Source of the DNA: Actinomycetales bacterium JB111
Lineage (GTDB): Bacteria > Actinomycetota > Actinomycetes > Actinomycetales > Actinomycetaceae
NCBI GenBank assembly: GCA_900163555.1
Contig: FUHX01000004.1
Location: 98,856 to 162,855 of the forward strand
DNA length: 64,000 bases
Reading direction: 5' to 3'
Made by a program: the position numbers and the translations under genes. How positions within the stretch are numbered: the stretch's first letter is position 1; each line of letters starts with the position of its first letter. This document shows positions 1 to 8,232 of this stretch, in pieces. The notes below the pieces were generated by a model. The model searched no databases and was not told the DNA's origin. It saw nothing but the letters and a program-made list of their open reading frames with translations.

Positions 1-344
1 CCGTCGCGGATGGCCCTCAGCGCCCGGTCCACCAGCTGCGTCGAGGCGTCCAGGTCCCGGTGCCCGGGCAGCGCGTCCGGACGGCACCGGCGGCACGCGC
101 GGAACCCGGCCGTGGCCGCCGACGCCGCCGTCACGAAGAAGCGGCAGTTCTCCGGCCGCGGCATGCGGGCCGGGCAGGACGGGCGGCAGTACACGCCGGT
201 CGACGTCACCCCGAGGTAGACGCGGCCGTCCCAGCGGGTGTCGCGCGCCGCGCAGGCCGCGTATGCCACCGAGGGGTCCAGGTCCGTGTCCACTCCCCAA
301 CTGTGCACCACGGTCGCCGCTCTGCGCTGGCGGTTTTCGGACAT
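1..344 (-). CDS. Ada-type alkylation-repair protein, N-terminal part (runs off the window)
   Basis: The open frame reads from ATG at 344 down to base 1 with no stop, giving 114 residues of a longer protein. It carries the Ada metal-binding domain: TGVYCRPSC (C53, C57) and AGFRACRRCRPD (C84, C87) match the four zinc ligands of E. coli Ada (C38, C42, C69, C72). C53 corresponds to the cysteine that accepts a methyl group from DNA phosphotriesters. Actinobacterial proteins with this domain usually continue into an AraC helix-turn-helix and then either an AlkA glycosylase or an O6-methylguanine methyltransferase domain. Which one follows here lies outside the window. The start is inferred from the usual distance to the first cysteine. 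Confidence 0.9.
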   Translation of the reverse strand, partial: MSENRQRRAATVVHSWGVDTDLDPSVAYAACAARDTRWDGRVYLGVTSTGVYCRPSCPARMPRPENCRFFVTAASAATAGFRACRRCRPDALPGHRDLDASTQLVDRALRAIRD

Positions 345-395
345 GACGGCGAGAGCCGCATCGGCCCGGGACTACCCGGAGACCGCGCCGTCCAC

Positions 396-467
396 CGAGT
401 GGAGGTGTGGGACATCGAGCGGAGGGGGTACAGACCCTCCACTCGAGGCATTGCCCCTCCACTCGAT
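396..467. repeat. Four copies of a CGAGTGGAGG element, two in each orientation
   Basis: The 221-bp gap between the SRPBCC gene and the Ada gene holds CGAGTGGAGG at 396-405, a one-mismatch copy TCGAGCGGAGG at 414-424, and reverse-oriented CCTCCACTCGA at 436-446 and 457-467 (21 bp apart). On the minus strand the copies can pair into two nested hairpins. This may be a terminator for the upstream gene, a multi-site operator for the Ada gene, or both. I recognise nothing else in 345-565. Confidence 0.6.
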
Positions 468-565
468 GGCGCACGGCGCGCCCGGAGCCGGGCCACCCGG
501 CCAGGGCGCACGGACAGGCCTGGTGGACCACCGGGCCCCAACCGCGCCTCGCGACCGCCGCCCGG

Positions 566-991
566 TCAGTGCGCGTTGTCGTACAGCTTTACCAGGGACG
601 CCAGCAGCTGCGTCCACGCCTCCCGCAGGCGCTCCGGATCGTCCTGCCGGGTCTGGTGCACCACCGTCAGGCGCGTGCCGAAGCCGCGCTCCTCCAGCGT
701 GTACGTCACGTGGTCCGGCTCCTGGCCGGCGGGCGGCTCGTCGCCCTCCAGCAGCCAGTTCAGCACGAAGCGTTCCGGCTGCTTGCGCTCCAGCACCCAG
801 CCGCGCACGGCCACGCCGAGGCGCCGGGACGCCACCCGGTACGGCTGGTTGATGCGGTTCGGCACGTCGAACGTCGCGTCGCCGGCGTCCGACCACCACC
901 ACGGCGCAAGACCGACCGCGGTCGTGGTGGCCCGCCAGACCTCGGGCCGCGGTGCGGCCACGTCGACGGAGACGGTGATGTCAGTGGTCAT
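566..991 (-). CDS. SRPBCC/AHSA1-like domain protein
   Basis: This 141-residue protein shows the single-domain START/SRPBCC layout. It opens with a strand, ITVSVDVAAPRPEVWRA, then a WWW cluster, a central beta stretch with ERFVLNW and LTVVHQ, and a long C-terminal helix with LREAWTQLLASLVKLYD. Such proteins form a hydrophobic cavity that binds small ligands, and many have no defined substrate. ATG at 991 is chosen because GGGAG lies 6 nt upstream. An ATG nine codons earlier has no comparable site. It reads toward the Ada gene with a repeat-rich gap between them, so cotranscription is possible but unproven. Confidence 0.75.
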   Translation of the reverse strand: MTTDITVSVDVAAPRPEVWRATTTAVGLAPWWWSDAGDATFDVPNRINQPYRVASRRLGVAVRGWVLERKQPERFVLNWLLEGDEPPAGQEPDHVTYTLEERGFGTRLTVVHQTRQDDPERLREAWTQLLASLVKLYDNAH

Positions 992-1098
992 GGCGGACTC
1001 CCGTGTCAGGCAATACACCTAACGTAGCCGTGAATCGCGTCACGCGTGCGCGCCCGGATCGCCGTTCCACCATCCGTCACCGACGGCCCACCTGCCGG

Positions 1099-2148
1099 TC
1101 ACTTCGGCTGCAGCGCGTCCACCTGGGAACGCAGCGCCCGCAGCTCCTGAAGGACGGCGGCCATCTGCTCCGCGGACGCCGCGCCGCTGTCACGATCCGC
1201 GCCCGCAGCCGCGCCGGCCGACCCCACGGCACCGTTCCGGTCGCCCATGGTGTCGTCGCTCGCGTCCTCCCCGACGACGACCGGCGAGTCTCCCGCACGC
1301 TCGCCTCCACGCGCACGCAGGTCACTCTCCGACCCGACGACGTCGCCCGACGCCTCCTCCTCGTCCTCCCCGTCCGGCCGTTCCTGCCCCATGGTCTGCA
1401 TGGTGTCGACGATGACGGCGATGAACAGGTTGAGGATGGTGAAGGCCGCCGCCAGGATGAAGATGACGAAGAAGATCCACGCCATCGGGCTCACCTCGAG
1501 GATCGGCCGCACGATGCCCATCGCCCAGCTCTCCAAGGTCATGACCTGGAACAGGGTGAACAGGGAGTCCCCGAGCGAACCGAAGTACTCAGGAAAGTCC
1601 TGGCCGAACAGCACGGTGGCCATCACGGCCGAGACGTAGAAGATGATGCCGAGCAGCAGGGCGATGGAGCCGATGCCGGGCAGGGACCGCATGAGCGCCT
1701 CGACGATGAACCGCAGCCGCGGCAGCGCGGACACGAGGCGCAGCACCCGGAGCACGCGCAGGGACCTGAGCACCGACAGCGCCCCACTGCCCGGGACGAG
1801 GGCGATCCCGACCACGAGGAAGTCGAAGACATTCCACCCGTCGCGGAAGAACCTCGGGCCGAACGCGACCAGCTTCGCCGCGATCTCGACGATGAAGACG
1901 GCCAGGCACGCCTTGTCGACGACGTGGATCACGCCGCCGACCGAACTCATGACCGTCTGCGACGTCTCGAGCCCGAGCGTGACCGCGTTGAGCAGGATCA
2001 CCCAGATGACGACCGTCTGGACCGGCTTCGACAGGACCCACTCGCCGAGCCGGTCCCGCCACGGTGACCGTGCTGGACCACCCCCGGCGCGGGACGTGGG
2101 AGCGGACCCCGGTTCGGTCGGTTCGAGGGTGACGGTCGTGCTGGACAT
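1099..2148 (-). CDS. Bacterial voltage-gated sodium channel (NaChBac/BacNav type)
   Basis: The 349-residue protein has one six-segment channel unit. S1-S3 lie at about 41-118. S4 at about 121-140 carries arginines every third residue (R128, R131, R134, R137). The pore loop contains the sodium-selectivity signature TLESW at 204-208, and S6 is at about 221-250. The C-terminal tail is acidic and disordered, ending in a short heptad helix (about 325-349), as in the coiled-coil bundle of tetrameric BacNav channels. It therefore should open on depolarisation and pass Na+ inward, in keeping with the Mrp Na+/H+ antiporter farther along. The start has CGGAGAA 5 nt upstream. It is divergent from the FMN reductase gene. 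Confidence 0.92.
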   Translation of the reverse strand: MSSTTVTLEPTEPGSAPTSRAGGGPARSPWRDRLGEWVLSKPVQTVVIWVILLNAVTLGLETSQTVMSSVGGVIHVVDKACLAVFIVEIAAKLVAFGPRFFRDGWNVFDFLVVGIALVPGSGALSVLRSLRVLRVLRLVSALPRLRFIVEALMRSLPGIGSIALLLGIIFYVSAVMATVLFGQDFPEYFGSLGDSLFTLFQVMTLESWAMGIVRPILEVSPMAWIFFVIFILAAAFTILNLFIAVIVDTMQTMGQERPDGEDEEEASGDVVGSESDLRARGGERAGDSPVVVGEDASDDTMGDRNGAVGSAGAAAGADRDSGAASAEQMAAVLQELRALRSQVDALQPK

Positions 2149-2478
2149 GTGTGTTCTCCGGGTGCGACGCCGGGGCGCCAGGTGTGCGGGGCCGGGTCCG
2201 GTCGCGGGTCGTCACCGCCCGGGACCGGGCGGGCCACCATGCCTGCGAGCAGGTGCACGGCGCGGATATCCCTGATGCATAGTGCCGAACGAGGTCGGCG
2301 CAGGGGGAGGAATGAGACGGGGAGAACACACCACCGTCCGTCCGACGACTCGTGAGCCACGCCTCATCATGCAAAGGAATGAATCCGGACGGCCCCTGGT
2401 TGCGATCAGTGCCGGACAATGCCCGGCCGGTGGCGCACGCGATTCGCCGCCGATCCGACCAGACTTTTGGGAGCCTCC
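2149..2478. other. Divergent intergenic region
   Basis: This stretch separates the sodium channel (leftward) from the FMN reductase (rightward) and must hold both promoters. A purine-rich GGGGGAGG lies at 2303-2310 just before ATG 2312. That ATG opens a 56-codon frame ending at 2482, overlapping the reductase start as ATGA. The spacing from the purine tract to this ATG is only 1 nt, so I do not call it as a gene. No palindromic operator stood out. Confidence 0.4.
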
Positions 2479-3051
2479 ATGAAGATCGGCATCATCGTTG
2501 GATCCGTCCGCGACTCGCGCAACGGGACGTCCGTCGCCCAGTGGGTCGCGAACGCCGCCGCGTCGCAGGACGACGCCGACTTCGAGGTCGTGGAGCTCCG
2601 CGACTTCAACCTGCCGATCCTCACCGACCCTGTCGTCCCCGGCGCGGCGAACCGCGAGTACGGCACCGAGGAGGCCCGCACATGGGGCCGAAAGATCGAC
2701 GAGTTCGACGGCTTCGTGTTCGTCACTCCTGAGTACAACCACGGCGTCCCGGGCGCGTTCAAGAACGCGTTCGACTCGATCGCCCCGGAGTGGATGCACA
2801 AGTCCGTCGGCATGGTCTCCTACGGCGCCGACGGCGGCGTGCGGGCGGTCGAGCAGTGGCGCCAGATCGTCGCCAACATGCAGATGGTGGCCGTCCGCCA
2901 CCAGATCTCCCTCAGCCTGTTCACCGAGTTCGACGAGAACGGCGTCGCACCGAACGAGCGTCGCACCGGCGAGCTGGCCGCGCTGCTGACCGAGGTCGTC
3001 GACATGGCCCGCGTCCTCGCCCCGCGCCGCGAGGCCGTCGTCCCGGCCTGA
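2479..3051 (+). CDS. NADPH-dependent FMN reductase family protein
   Basis: A flavodoxin-fold protein of 190 residues. The N-terminal KIGIIVGSVRDSRNGTSV is the first strand plus the phosphate-binding loop for FMN, and VTPEYNHGVPGAFKNAFD is the second family signature. Members reduce FMN, quinones or azo dyes with NAD(P)H; the substrate cannot be read from sequence. ATG at 2479 is preferred over an in-frame upstream ATG at 2419 because GGGAG precedes it by 5 nt and the fold starts immediately. It converges on nagB through a shared hairpin. Confidence 0.85.
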   Translation: MKIGIIVGSVRDSRNGTSVAQWVANAAASQDDADFEVVELRDFNLPILTDPVVPGAANREYGTEEARTWGRKIDEFDGFVFVTPEYNHGVPGAFKNAFDSIAPEWMHKSVGMVSYGADGGVRAVEQWRQIVANMQMVAVRHQISLSLFTEFDENGVAPNERRTGELAALLTEVVDMARVLAPRREAVVPA

Positions 3052-3072
3052 CCGCCGCACCCACGGTCGCCC

Positions 3073-3108
3073 GGGGCTGGGCGGGCCGCTCGCGGCCCGC
3101 TCAGCCCC
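3073..3108. terminator. Bidirectional terminator hairpin
   Basis: A 17-bp arm pair (3073-3089 with 3092-3108) with one G-U type mismatch and a 2-nt loop lies between the converging FMN reductase and nagB genes and overlaps the nagB stop. There is no T tract, as is common in high-GC actinobacteria. Confidence 0.7.
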
Positions 3109-3874
3109 TGCGGACGCGGCCGGCGTCCAGCCGACTCGCGGCTGCGTCGTCGAGCACGACCGTCACCCGGCCGTGCAGCTGGAGGGACGACGCCGGGCAG
3201 CGCGGGTCCACCGGTCCGGCGACCATCGCGGCGATCGCCTCGGCCTTGGCCACGCCGGTCGCGATGAGCACGGCGCACAGGGAGTCGCCGATCGTGCCGA
3301 GCCCCTGCGTGATCGCGAGGGTCGGGACGTCGTCGATCGATCCGAAGAACCGCGCGTTGTCGGAGCGGGTCCGCTCCGCCAGCTCGACCACGTGCGTGCG
3401 GGAATCAAGAGGGGTGCCCGGCTCGTTGAACCCGATGTGACCGTTCGCCCCGATCCCCAGGATCTGCACGTCGATGCCGCCCGCGTCGGCGATCGCCCGG
3501 TCGTACGCGGCCGCGGCGGCGTCGTGGTCGGACGTCCCCGTGTCGGGCACGTGCACGGCGTCCGGCGGCAGCCCGAGCGGCACGCGGACGGTCCGGTCGA
3601 CCACCTCGTGATAGCTCTCCGGGTGGTCCGCGGGCAGGCCGATGTACTCGTCCAGCGCGAACGCGCTCACGCCCGCGAGGTCGACCCGCCCGAGCCGCGC
3701 GAGCTCGGCCACGTGCCGGTAGGCGTCCAGCGGCGAGGAACCGGTGGCCACCCCGAGCACGGGGCGGGACCCGTCCTCGTCCCTGCGACGACCCGCGGCA
3801 GCCAGCTCGTCCGCGACCACCTCGGCCGCGACGATCCCGGCGCGGTCCGCGTCCGGAACGACGATCACGTCCAT
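3101..3874 (-). CDS. nagB: Glucosamine-6-phosphate deaminase
   Basis: The 257-residue protein matches the usual NagB length. It contains the phosphosugar loop GVATGSSPL, the ALDEY motif with the acid/base aspartate, and GIGANGHIGFNEPG, the family signature around the catalytic His/Glu. It converts glucosamine-6-phosphate to fructose-6-phosphate and ammonia in the cytoplasm, the last step of amino-sugar use. No nagA or transporter gene is adjacent, so it stands alone here. GAAGGGTGAG precedes the ATG. It is divergent from the Dps gene. Confidence 0.93.
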   Translation of the reverse strand: MDVIVVPDADRAGIVAAEVVADELAAAGRRRDEDGSRPVLGVATGSSPLDAYRHVAELARLGRVDLAGVSAFALDEYIGLPADHPESYHEVVDRTVRVPLGLPPDAVHVPDTGTSDHDAAAAAYDRAIADAGGIDVQILGIGANGHIGFNEPGTPLDSRTHVVELAERTRSDNARFFGSIDDVPTLAITQGLGTIGDSLCAVLIATGVAKAEAIAAMVAGPVDPRCPASSLQLHGRVTVVLDDAAASRLDAGRVRRG

Positions 3875-4149
3875 GCCTCACCCTTCCGAACGCGGGGCTG
3901 GGGCATCGGACCGACGTCGGCACGGCTCCGCGTCTCGCGCCAGACCACCCAGTGTGCCAATCCCCGGTCGCCCGCACGACCGCCGTCCGTATCGTGCCCG
4001 ACCAGGCCCGGCGCGCGGCGCCCGTCGACGGCCGCAGTGGCCGACGTCGGCGCTTCGATCTACGGTTGAACCACCGGGCCGGCGCGTGCCGTCACCTGCC
4101 ACCCACCGTCCATTCTGAGCAAGCGGCCCCGGCCGCAGAAAGGTTCATC

Positions 4150-4650
4150 ATGGCTTCCACCAACGAGTACACCGTCCCCGGACTGTCCCTCACGAAGGGG
4201 CGCGGCGTCGCCGACGAGCTCCAGCACCGGCTGCACGCTCTCAACGACCTGCACCTCACGCTCAAGCACGCCCACTGGAACGTGACGGGCCCGAACTTCA
4301 TCGCGGTCCACGAGATGCTCGACCCGCAGATCGAGCTCGTGCGCGGCTACGCGGACGAGGTCGCGGAGCGCATCGCCGCCCTCGGCGCCTCCCCGATCGG
4401 CACTCCCGGCGCGCTGGTCAAGGACCGCACCTGGGAGGACTACAAGGTCGGCCGCGGGAACACGCTCGAGCACCTGGCGGCGATCGACTCCGTCTACACC
4501 GGCGTCGTCGAGGACCACCGCAAGGCCATCGCCGAGATCGGCGAGGTCGACCCGATCACCGAGGACATCCTCATCGGCCAGACGGCCGAGCTGGAGAAGT
4601 TCCAGTGGTTCGTCCGGGCCCACCTGGACACCCGCGACTCCGAGGGCTGA
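4150..4650 (+). CDS. dps: Dps-family DNA-protecting ferritin
   Basis: This 166-residue protein has the Dps four-helix layout. The intersubunit ferroxidase ligands are in LHLTLKHAHWNVTGPNF and in HEMLDPQIELVRGYADEVAERI, with a closing helix ELEKFQWFVRAHL. Dps dodecamers oxidise and store iron with peroxide and protect DNA in stationary phase. The N-terminus is short, so direct DNA binding through a basic tail is not obvious. ATG at 4150 has AGAAAGG upstream; a longer in-frame reading from 3952 is not protein-like. A perfect palindrome follows the stop. Confidence 0.93.
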   Translation: MASTNEYTVPGLSLTKGRGVADELQHRLHALNDLHLTLKHAHWNVTGPNFIAVHEMLDPQIELVRGYADEVAERIAALGASPIGTPGALVKDRTWEDYKVGRGNTLEHLAAIDSVYTGVVEDHRKAIAEIGEVDPITEDILIGQTAELEKFQWFVRAHLDTRDSEG

Positions 4651-4720
4651 CGACCGACGCCCCGCCCGGAGCGGGGCACGCCGCCCGACGACGATCGGCG
4701 GCATCGGCCATCACCGTAAG

Positions 4721-4758
4721 AGCGGCGGGCCGGTCACCATGGTGACCGGCCCGCCGCT
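4721..4758. terminator. 38-bp perfect palindrome, bidirectional terminator
   Basis: Bases 4721-4758 form an uninterrupted 38-bp palindrome (centre CACCATGGTG) between the converging dps gene and the small gene ending at 4779. The position suggests a shared terminator; the absence of any loop is unusual and favours cruciform extrusion. Confidence 0.7.
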
Positions 4759-4778
4759 TCGTCGTCGGGGACGGTGTG

Positions 4779-5123
4779 TCAGACGTCGATGGTGGCGACG
4801 ACCTCGCCGCCCGCGGACACGACGGCCCCGGCGAGGGACTCCGCTCCGAGGGCGCCGCCCTGGACGAGCACGGCGACGGACGCGCCCGCCACCGAACCGG
4901 TGACGGAGAGGATGCCGAGGTCCTCGGTCACGTAGGCGCGCTCGGCGCCGGCGAGGCGGGCGACCTCGAAGCCGAGGACGATTCCCCGCGGGCTCGCACC
5001 GGTGACGACGACGCCCACCCCCTCGGGCAGCCGGTCGACGACGCCGCGCGCCTGCGCGGTCACCTCGGCGACGGGGCGGACGTCGGCGGCACCGGCGTCG
5101 GAGGCGTTCGACAGCTCGTTCAT
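4779..5123 (-). CDS. Small protein, possibly a degenerate phosphoribosyltransferase fold
   Basis: I do not recognise this 114-residue protein with certainty. Its order of elements resembles the core of orotate-type phosphoribosyltransferases: VVVTGASPRGIVLGFEVARL, then AERAYVTED, then a strand-loop-helix VAVLVQGGALGAESLAGAV, then GGEVVATIDV. In true enzymes the loop after the strand reads DDxxTTG; here the acidic pair is replaced by QG, so PRPP catalysis is unlikely. It begins 70 nt after the MFS gene on the same strand, with GAAGGGAACG upstream, and is probably its operon partner. Function unknown; a regulatory ligand-binding role is only a guess. Confidence 0.55.
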   Translation of the reverse strand: MNELSNASDAGAADVRPVAEVTAQARGVVDRLPEGVGVVVTGASPRGIVLGFEVARLAGAERAYVTEDLGILSVTGSVAGASVAVLVQGGALGAESLAGAVVSAGGEVVATIDV

Positions 5124-5192
5124 GGCGTTCCCTTCGGAAGGAGAGGACTGATCACGATCGTGTGTTCGGGCGGGCCGACGCGCGCGGCGGCG

Positions 5193-6488
5193 CTACTCCA
5201 GCCGCGCACCGCGGCGCTCCGGGATGAGCAGCATCGTGACGAACGATAGGCAGTACAGGACCGACAGCGAGCCGATGGCCCACGGGAAGCCCTTCTGCTC
5301 GGCGATGAGCGGGATGACGAACGGCCCGAAACCGCCGATGCCGCGGCCGATGTTGAACAGGACGTTCTGCGCGGTGGCGCGGATCTCGGTCGGGTAGAGC
5401 TCCGCGAGCAGCGCGCCGTACCCGCCGAGGGCACCGTTGACGAAGATGCCGACCACGAAGCCGCCGGGCAGGAGCATCCACGGGACGGTGATCATCGCGT
5501 AGAGGATGACGAAGACGGCGGAGCCGAGCTGGAAGATCCAGAATGTGTAGCGGCGGCCGATGCGGTCGGCGAGCTGTCCGAACGCGATGATGCCGAGCAT
5601 CATGCCGAGGATCGTCACGGAGACCCACAGCGGCAAGCCGACCAGGTCGAGCTCGAACTCGGTGTTGAGATAGCTCGGCAGCCAGGTCATCAGCCCGAAG
5701 TAGCCGAAGTTCTGCACAGAGGTGATGATGATCATCGCCAGCGAGATGAGGGCGATGCGGGGCGTGCGCACGAGGCCGAGGAGCGATCGCGCGCCGAGCG
5801 ACTGCCCGGCCGCGTCCCGCCTGGCCTTCTCCGCCTCGAAGGTCGGCGACTCCTCGGTGTGCCGGCGGACGAAGACGGCGACGAGCGCCGGGAGCGCGCC
5901 GATCACGAACAGGCCGCGCCAGTCCCACAGCCCGATGACGGGCGCGGAGACGAGGGCGGCCGCGAGCACGCCGGTCTGGAAGCCGATGGCGACCCAGGAG
6001 GTCGCGCGGGCGCGGTACCTCGCGGAGACGGCCTCGGCCGCGAGCGTCATGCCGATGCCGAACTCGCCGCCGATGCCGATGCCGGCGATGAAGCGGTAGG
6101 CCGCCAGGTCCCAGTAGCCCTGGGCGAGGGCCGTGAGCCCGGTGAAGACCGCGAAGATGACGATCGAGTACGTCAGCATCTTCACGCGGCCGATGCGGTC
6201 GGCCAGCATGCCGAAGACGAGGCCGCCGACCATCGCGCCGATCAGCGTGATGGTCGCCAGTGAGCCGGCGCGGCTGTCGGACAGCGCGAAGGTCGCCGTG
6301 ATGCCGCTGAGCGCGAAGCTGAGGATGAGCAGGTCGAAGCCGTCGAGCGCGTAGCCGATCGACGACGCGAACACGGCCTTGCGCGCGTACCTCTTCTGCT
6401 CGGGCGTCTGCTCGTCCTCGACGAGGTCGCCGCCGCCCGTGTCGACGTCGGCACGTGCCCCGTCACCCGTCGCGTGGTCGTCAGTCAT
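5193..6488 (-). CDS. MFS transporter, aromatic/organic acid symporter type
   Basis: A 431-residue carrier with 12 predicted membrane segments. It has the MFS loop motif GMLADRIGRVKML between TM2 and TM3, its repeat GQLADRIGRRYTF in the second half, and the N-terminal LDGFDLLILSFAL typical of the aromatic-acid:H+ symporter and NiaP-like carriers. The soluble N-terminus (about 45 residues) is acidic. ATG at 6488 follows GAGAGGAC; an upstream in-frame extension is low-complexity and rejected. Given the aromatic catabolic genes farther along, an aromatic acid is a reasonable substrate guess. A small gene of unknown function follows in the same direction. Confidence 0.8.
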   Translation of the reverse strand: MTDDHATGDGARADVDTGGGDLVEDEQTPEQKRYARKAVFASSIGYALDGFDLLILSFALSGITATFALSDSRAGSLATITLIGAMVGGLVFGMLADRIGRVKMLTYSIVIFAVFTGLTALAQGYWDLAAYRFIAGIGIGGEFGIGMTLAAEAVSARYRARATSWVAIGFQTGVLAAALVSAPVIGLWDWRGLFVIGALPALVAVFVRRHTEESPTFEAEKARRDAAGQSLGARSLLGLVRTPRIALISLAMIIITSVQNFGYFGLMTWLPSYLNTEFELDLVGLPLWVSVTILGMMLGIIAFGQLADRIGRRYTFWIFQLGSAVFVILYAMITVPWMLLPGGFVVGIFVNGALGGYGALLAELYPTEIRATAQNVLFNIGRGIGGFGPFVIPLIAEQKGFPWAIGSLSVLYCLSFVTMLLIPERRGARLE

Positions 6489-6656
6489 TCGTCGCGTCCT
6501 CTCGGCATCGCCTGCGGGCCCCCGGCCGCGCGGGGCGGCCGCGGCGGACGCCCCCTGCGCCCGGCCCGCGCCGCCCCCACCTGGGCGGGCGGCACGGAGA
6601 GGGTAGATCGCACCAGGCACCGGGCAGCGGACGTGGTCACCTGGAGAACGCCCGGG

Positions 6657-6708
6657 CCCGACGACGGAGGGCCGGCCCGGTCTCCCGGTCCGGCCCTCCG
6701 TCGTCGGG
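6657..6708. terminator. Terminator hairpin of the two-component operon
   Basis: A perfect 19-bp stem (6657-6675 with 6690-6708) and a 14-nt loop lie just downstream of the DUF4097 gene stop. It ends the leftward kinase-regulator-DUF4097 operon and separates it from the MFS promoter. Confidence 0.8.
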
Positions 6709-6724
6709 CGGGAAGTGCGGGACG

Positions 6725-7591
6725 TCAGTAGTCCGTCAGCATGATCCGGCCGAGGCCGGTGGAGAGGTCGACGGGGACCGACGTCTCGCCGTCGACGACG
6801 GTCAGCCGGTTGACGACCTCGCCGAGGTCCGTGCGCGTCGACACGCGGTAGGGGCCGGGGGGCAGCGCGAGCGTGACGTCGCCGAGGTCGCTGTCCACCT
6901 CGATGCTCCCGGGGACAGAAGAGGAGGCGAGGTCGAAGTTCCCGAGCGACGACGTAAGAGTCATCGCCCCGGTGACGGCGAGGTCGGAGGCCCGGAAGTC
7001 GCCCAGGTCCATGGTGGCGGTGAGGTTCTCGGCCGCGCCGGTCAGCTCCACGTCGCCGAGGTGGGAGTCCACGGAGAGGTTCGCGACGTCGATGCCCTCG
7101 CCGCGGAGCCGGCCCATGTCGAGCTCGACGTCGACGTCCGTGCCGGCGGGTACCGAGACCGTGACCTGCGGGGTCCTGCTCGCCCCGTCGAGGAACGGGA
7201 GGTCGGAGGGGCCCCAGTCGCTGAAGGACGAGCCGCCCCAGGAGCCGCGCACGTCGCCGACCTCGATGGCGACGGAGTCGCCGTCGACCTGCACGTCAGC
7301 GTCCGCGGTGGCCGTGCCGCCGGTGACGTCCCACGTGACCTCGTCGTCGTCGGAGGGCAGGAGCGTCACCGAGGCGCGCTCGGCGTCGATCGAGACCGTG
7401 CTCGCAGCCGCACCGCCCTGGATCTCGATCGGACGGCCGTCGGCCCGGGCCTGCACGTAGGCCAGTCCGGGCAGGACGGCGCTGAGCAGGAGGACGAGCG
7501 CGCCGATCGACACGATGATCGTGCGGCCGGGACGGCGGGGCCGGTCGGTGCGCCTGCGGGCGGCGGGCGCGTCGGTCGTGTGGGTGCTCAT
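6725..7591 (-). CDS. DUF4097-type beta-helix membrane-anchored protein
   Basis: The 288-residue protein has a basic cytoplasmic start, one membrane segment at about 24-47, then an extracytoplasmic region of repeated short strands. These include the rungs MGRLRGEGIDVANLSVDSHL, MDLGDFRASDLAVTG and SDLGDVTLALPPG, each with the (D/G)LGD turn typical of DUF4097 right-handed beta-helices. It is the third gene of the kinase/regulator operon: its ATG shares one base with the regulator's TGA (TGATG). By analogy with LiaFSR-like systems it may report on envelope stress to the kinase; this is inference from position and topology. Confidence 0.8.
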   Translation of the reverse strand: MSTHTTDAPAARRRTDRPRRPGRTIIVSIGALVLLLSAVLPGLAYVQARADGRPIEIQGGAAASTVSIDAERASVTLLPSDDDEVTWDVTGGTATADADVQVDGDSVAIEVGDVRGSWGGSSFSDWGPSDLPFLDGASRTPQVTVSVPAGTDVDVELDMGRLRGEGIDVANLSVDSHLGDVELTGAAENLTATMDLGDFRASDLAVTGAMTLTSSLGNFDLASSSVPGSIEVDSDLGDVTLALPPGPYRVSTRTDLGEVVNRLTVVDGETSVPVDLSTGLGRIMLTDY

Positions 7592-8232
7592 CAGGACTCC
7601 AGGTAGCGGAGCACGGCGAGGACGCGGCGGTTCTCGTCGGGCGTGTTGGGGATGTCGAGCTTGAGGAGGATCGCGGAGACGTGCTTCTCCACGGATCCCG
7701 GCGAGACCTTCAGCGCGGCGGCGATCGCCGCGTTGGACCGGCCCTCGGCCATGAGGCCGAGCACCTGCTTCTCGCGCGGGGTGAGGTCGAACAGGGGCTG
7801 GCTGCGCCGGGTGCGGACGAGGATCTGCTGGACGACCTCGGGGTCGAGGACGGTGCCGCCCGCCGCGACCTTCTGCACGTCGGCGAGGAAGTCGTCGACG
7901 TCGGCCACCCGGTCCTTGAGGAGGTAGCCGAGTCCCTGGGGGTGCTGGGCGACGAGGTCGGCCGCGTAGGCGTGCTCGACGTACTGGGACAGCAGGAGGA
8001 TCGCGACGTGCGGGAAGCGCTTGCGCAGCGCGACCGCGGCGCGCACCCCCTCGTCGGTGTGGGTGGGCGGCATCCGGACGTCGAGGAGCGCCAGGTCCAC
8101 GGAGGAGTCCACGGACTCGATGAGTCCCGAGGCGTCCGGGAGCGAGGCGGCCACCTCGTGGCCGTCGGCCCGCAGCAGGCGCTCCAGGCCGGCGCGGAGG
8201 AGGACGGAGTCCTCGCAGATCACGACCCGCAC
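7591..8232 (-). CDS. NarL/FixJ-family response regulator
   Basis: The 213-residue protein has a receiver domain (1-120) with the acidic pocket E7-D8, the phosphorylated aspartate D51 in ALLDVRMPP and a conserved lysine in YLLKDRV. A LuxR-type helix-turn-helix (about 150-205) contains LTPREKQVLGLMAEGRSNAA. It overlaps the end of the kinase gene by 13 nt and the start of the DUF4097 gene by one, so the three are cotranslated. It should be activated by the adjacent kinase and may regulate its own operon. Confidence 0.94.
   Translation of the reverse strand: MRVVICEDSVLLRAGLERLLRADGHEVAASLPDASGLIESVDSSVDLALLDVRMPPTHTDEGVRAAVALRKRFPHVAILLLSQYVEHAYAADLVAQHPQGLGYLLKDRVADVDDFLADVQKVAAGGTVLDPEVVQQILVRTRRSQPLFDLTPREKQVLGLMAEGRSNAAIAAALKVSPGSVEKHVSAILLKLDIPNTPDENRRVLAVLRYLES

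Noticed and set aside
60..1022. A 320-codon rightward frame at the left edge.
   Set aside because: It is antisense to the Ada zinc domain and the SRPBCC gene, both of which have recognisable motifs.
2312..2482. A 56-codon frame overlapping the FMN reductase start as ATGA, preceded by GGGGGAGG.
   Set aside because: The purine tract is only 1 nt from the ATG, the product has no fold-like pattern, and the upstream region must hold two promoters. Possible leader peptide at most.
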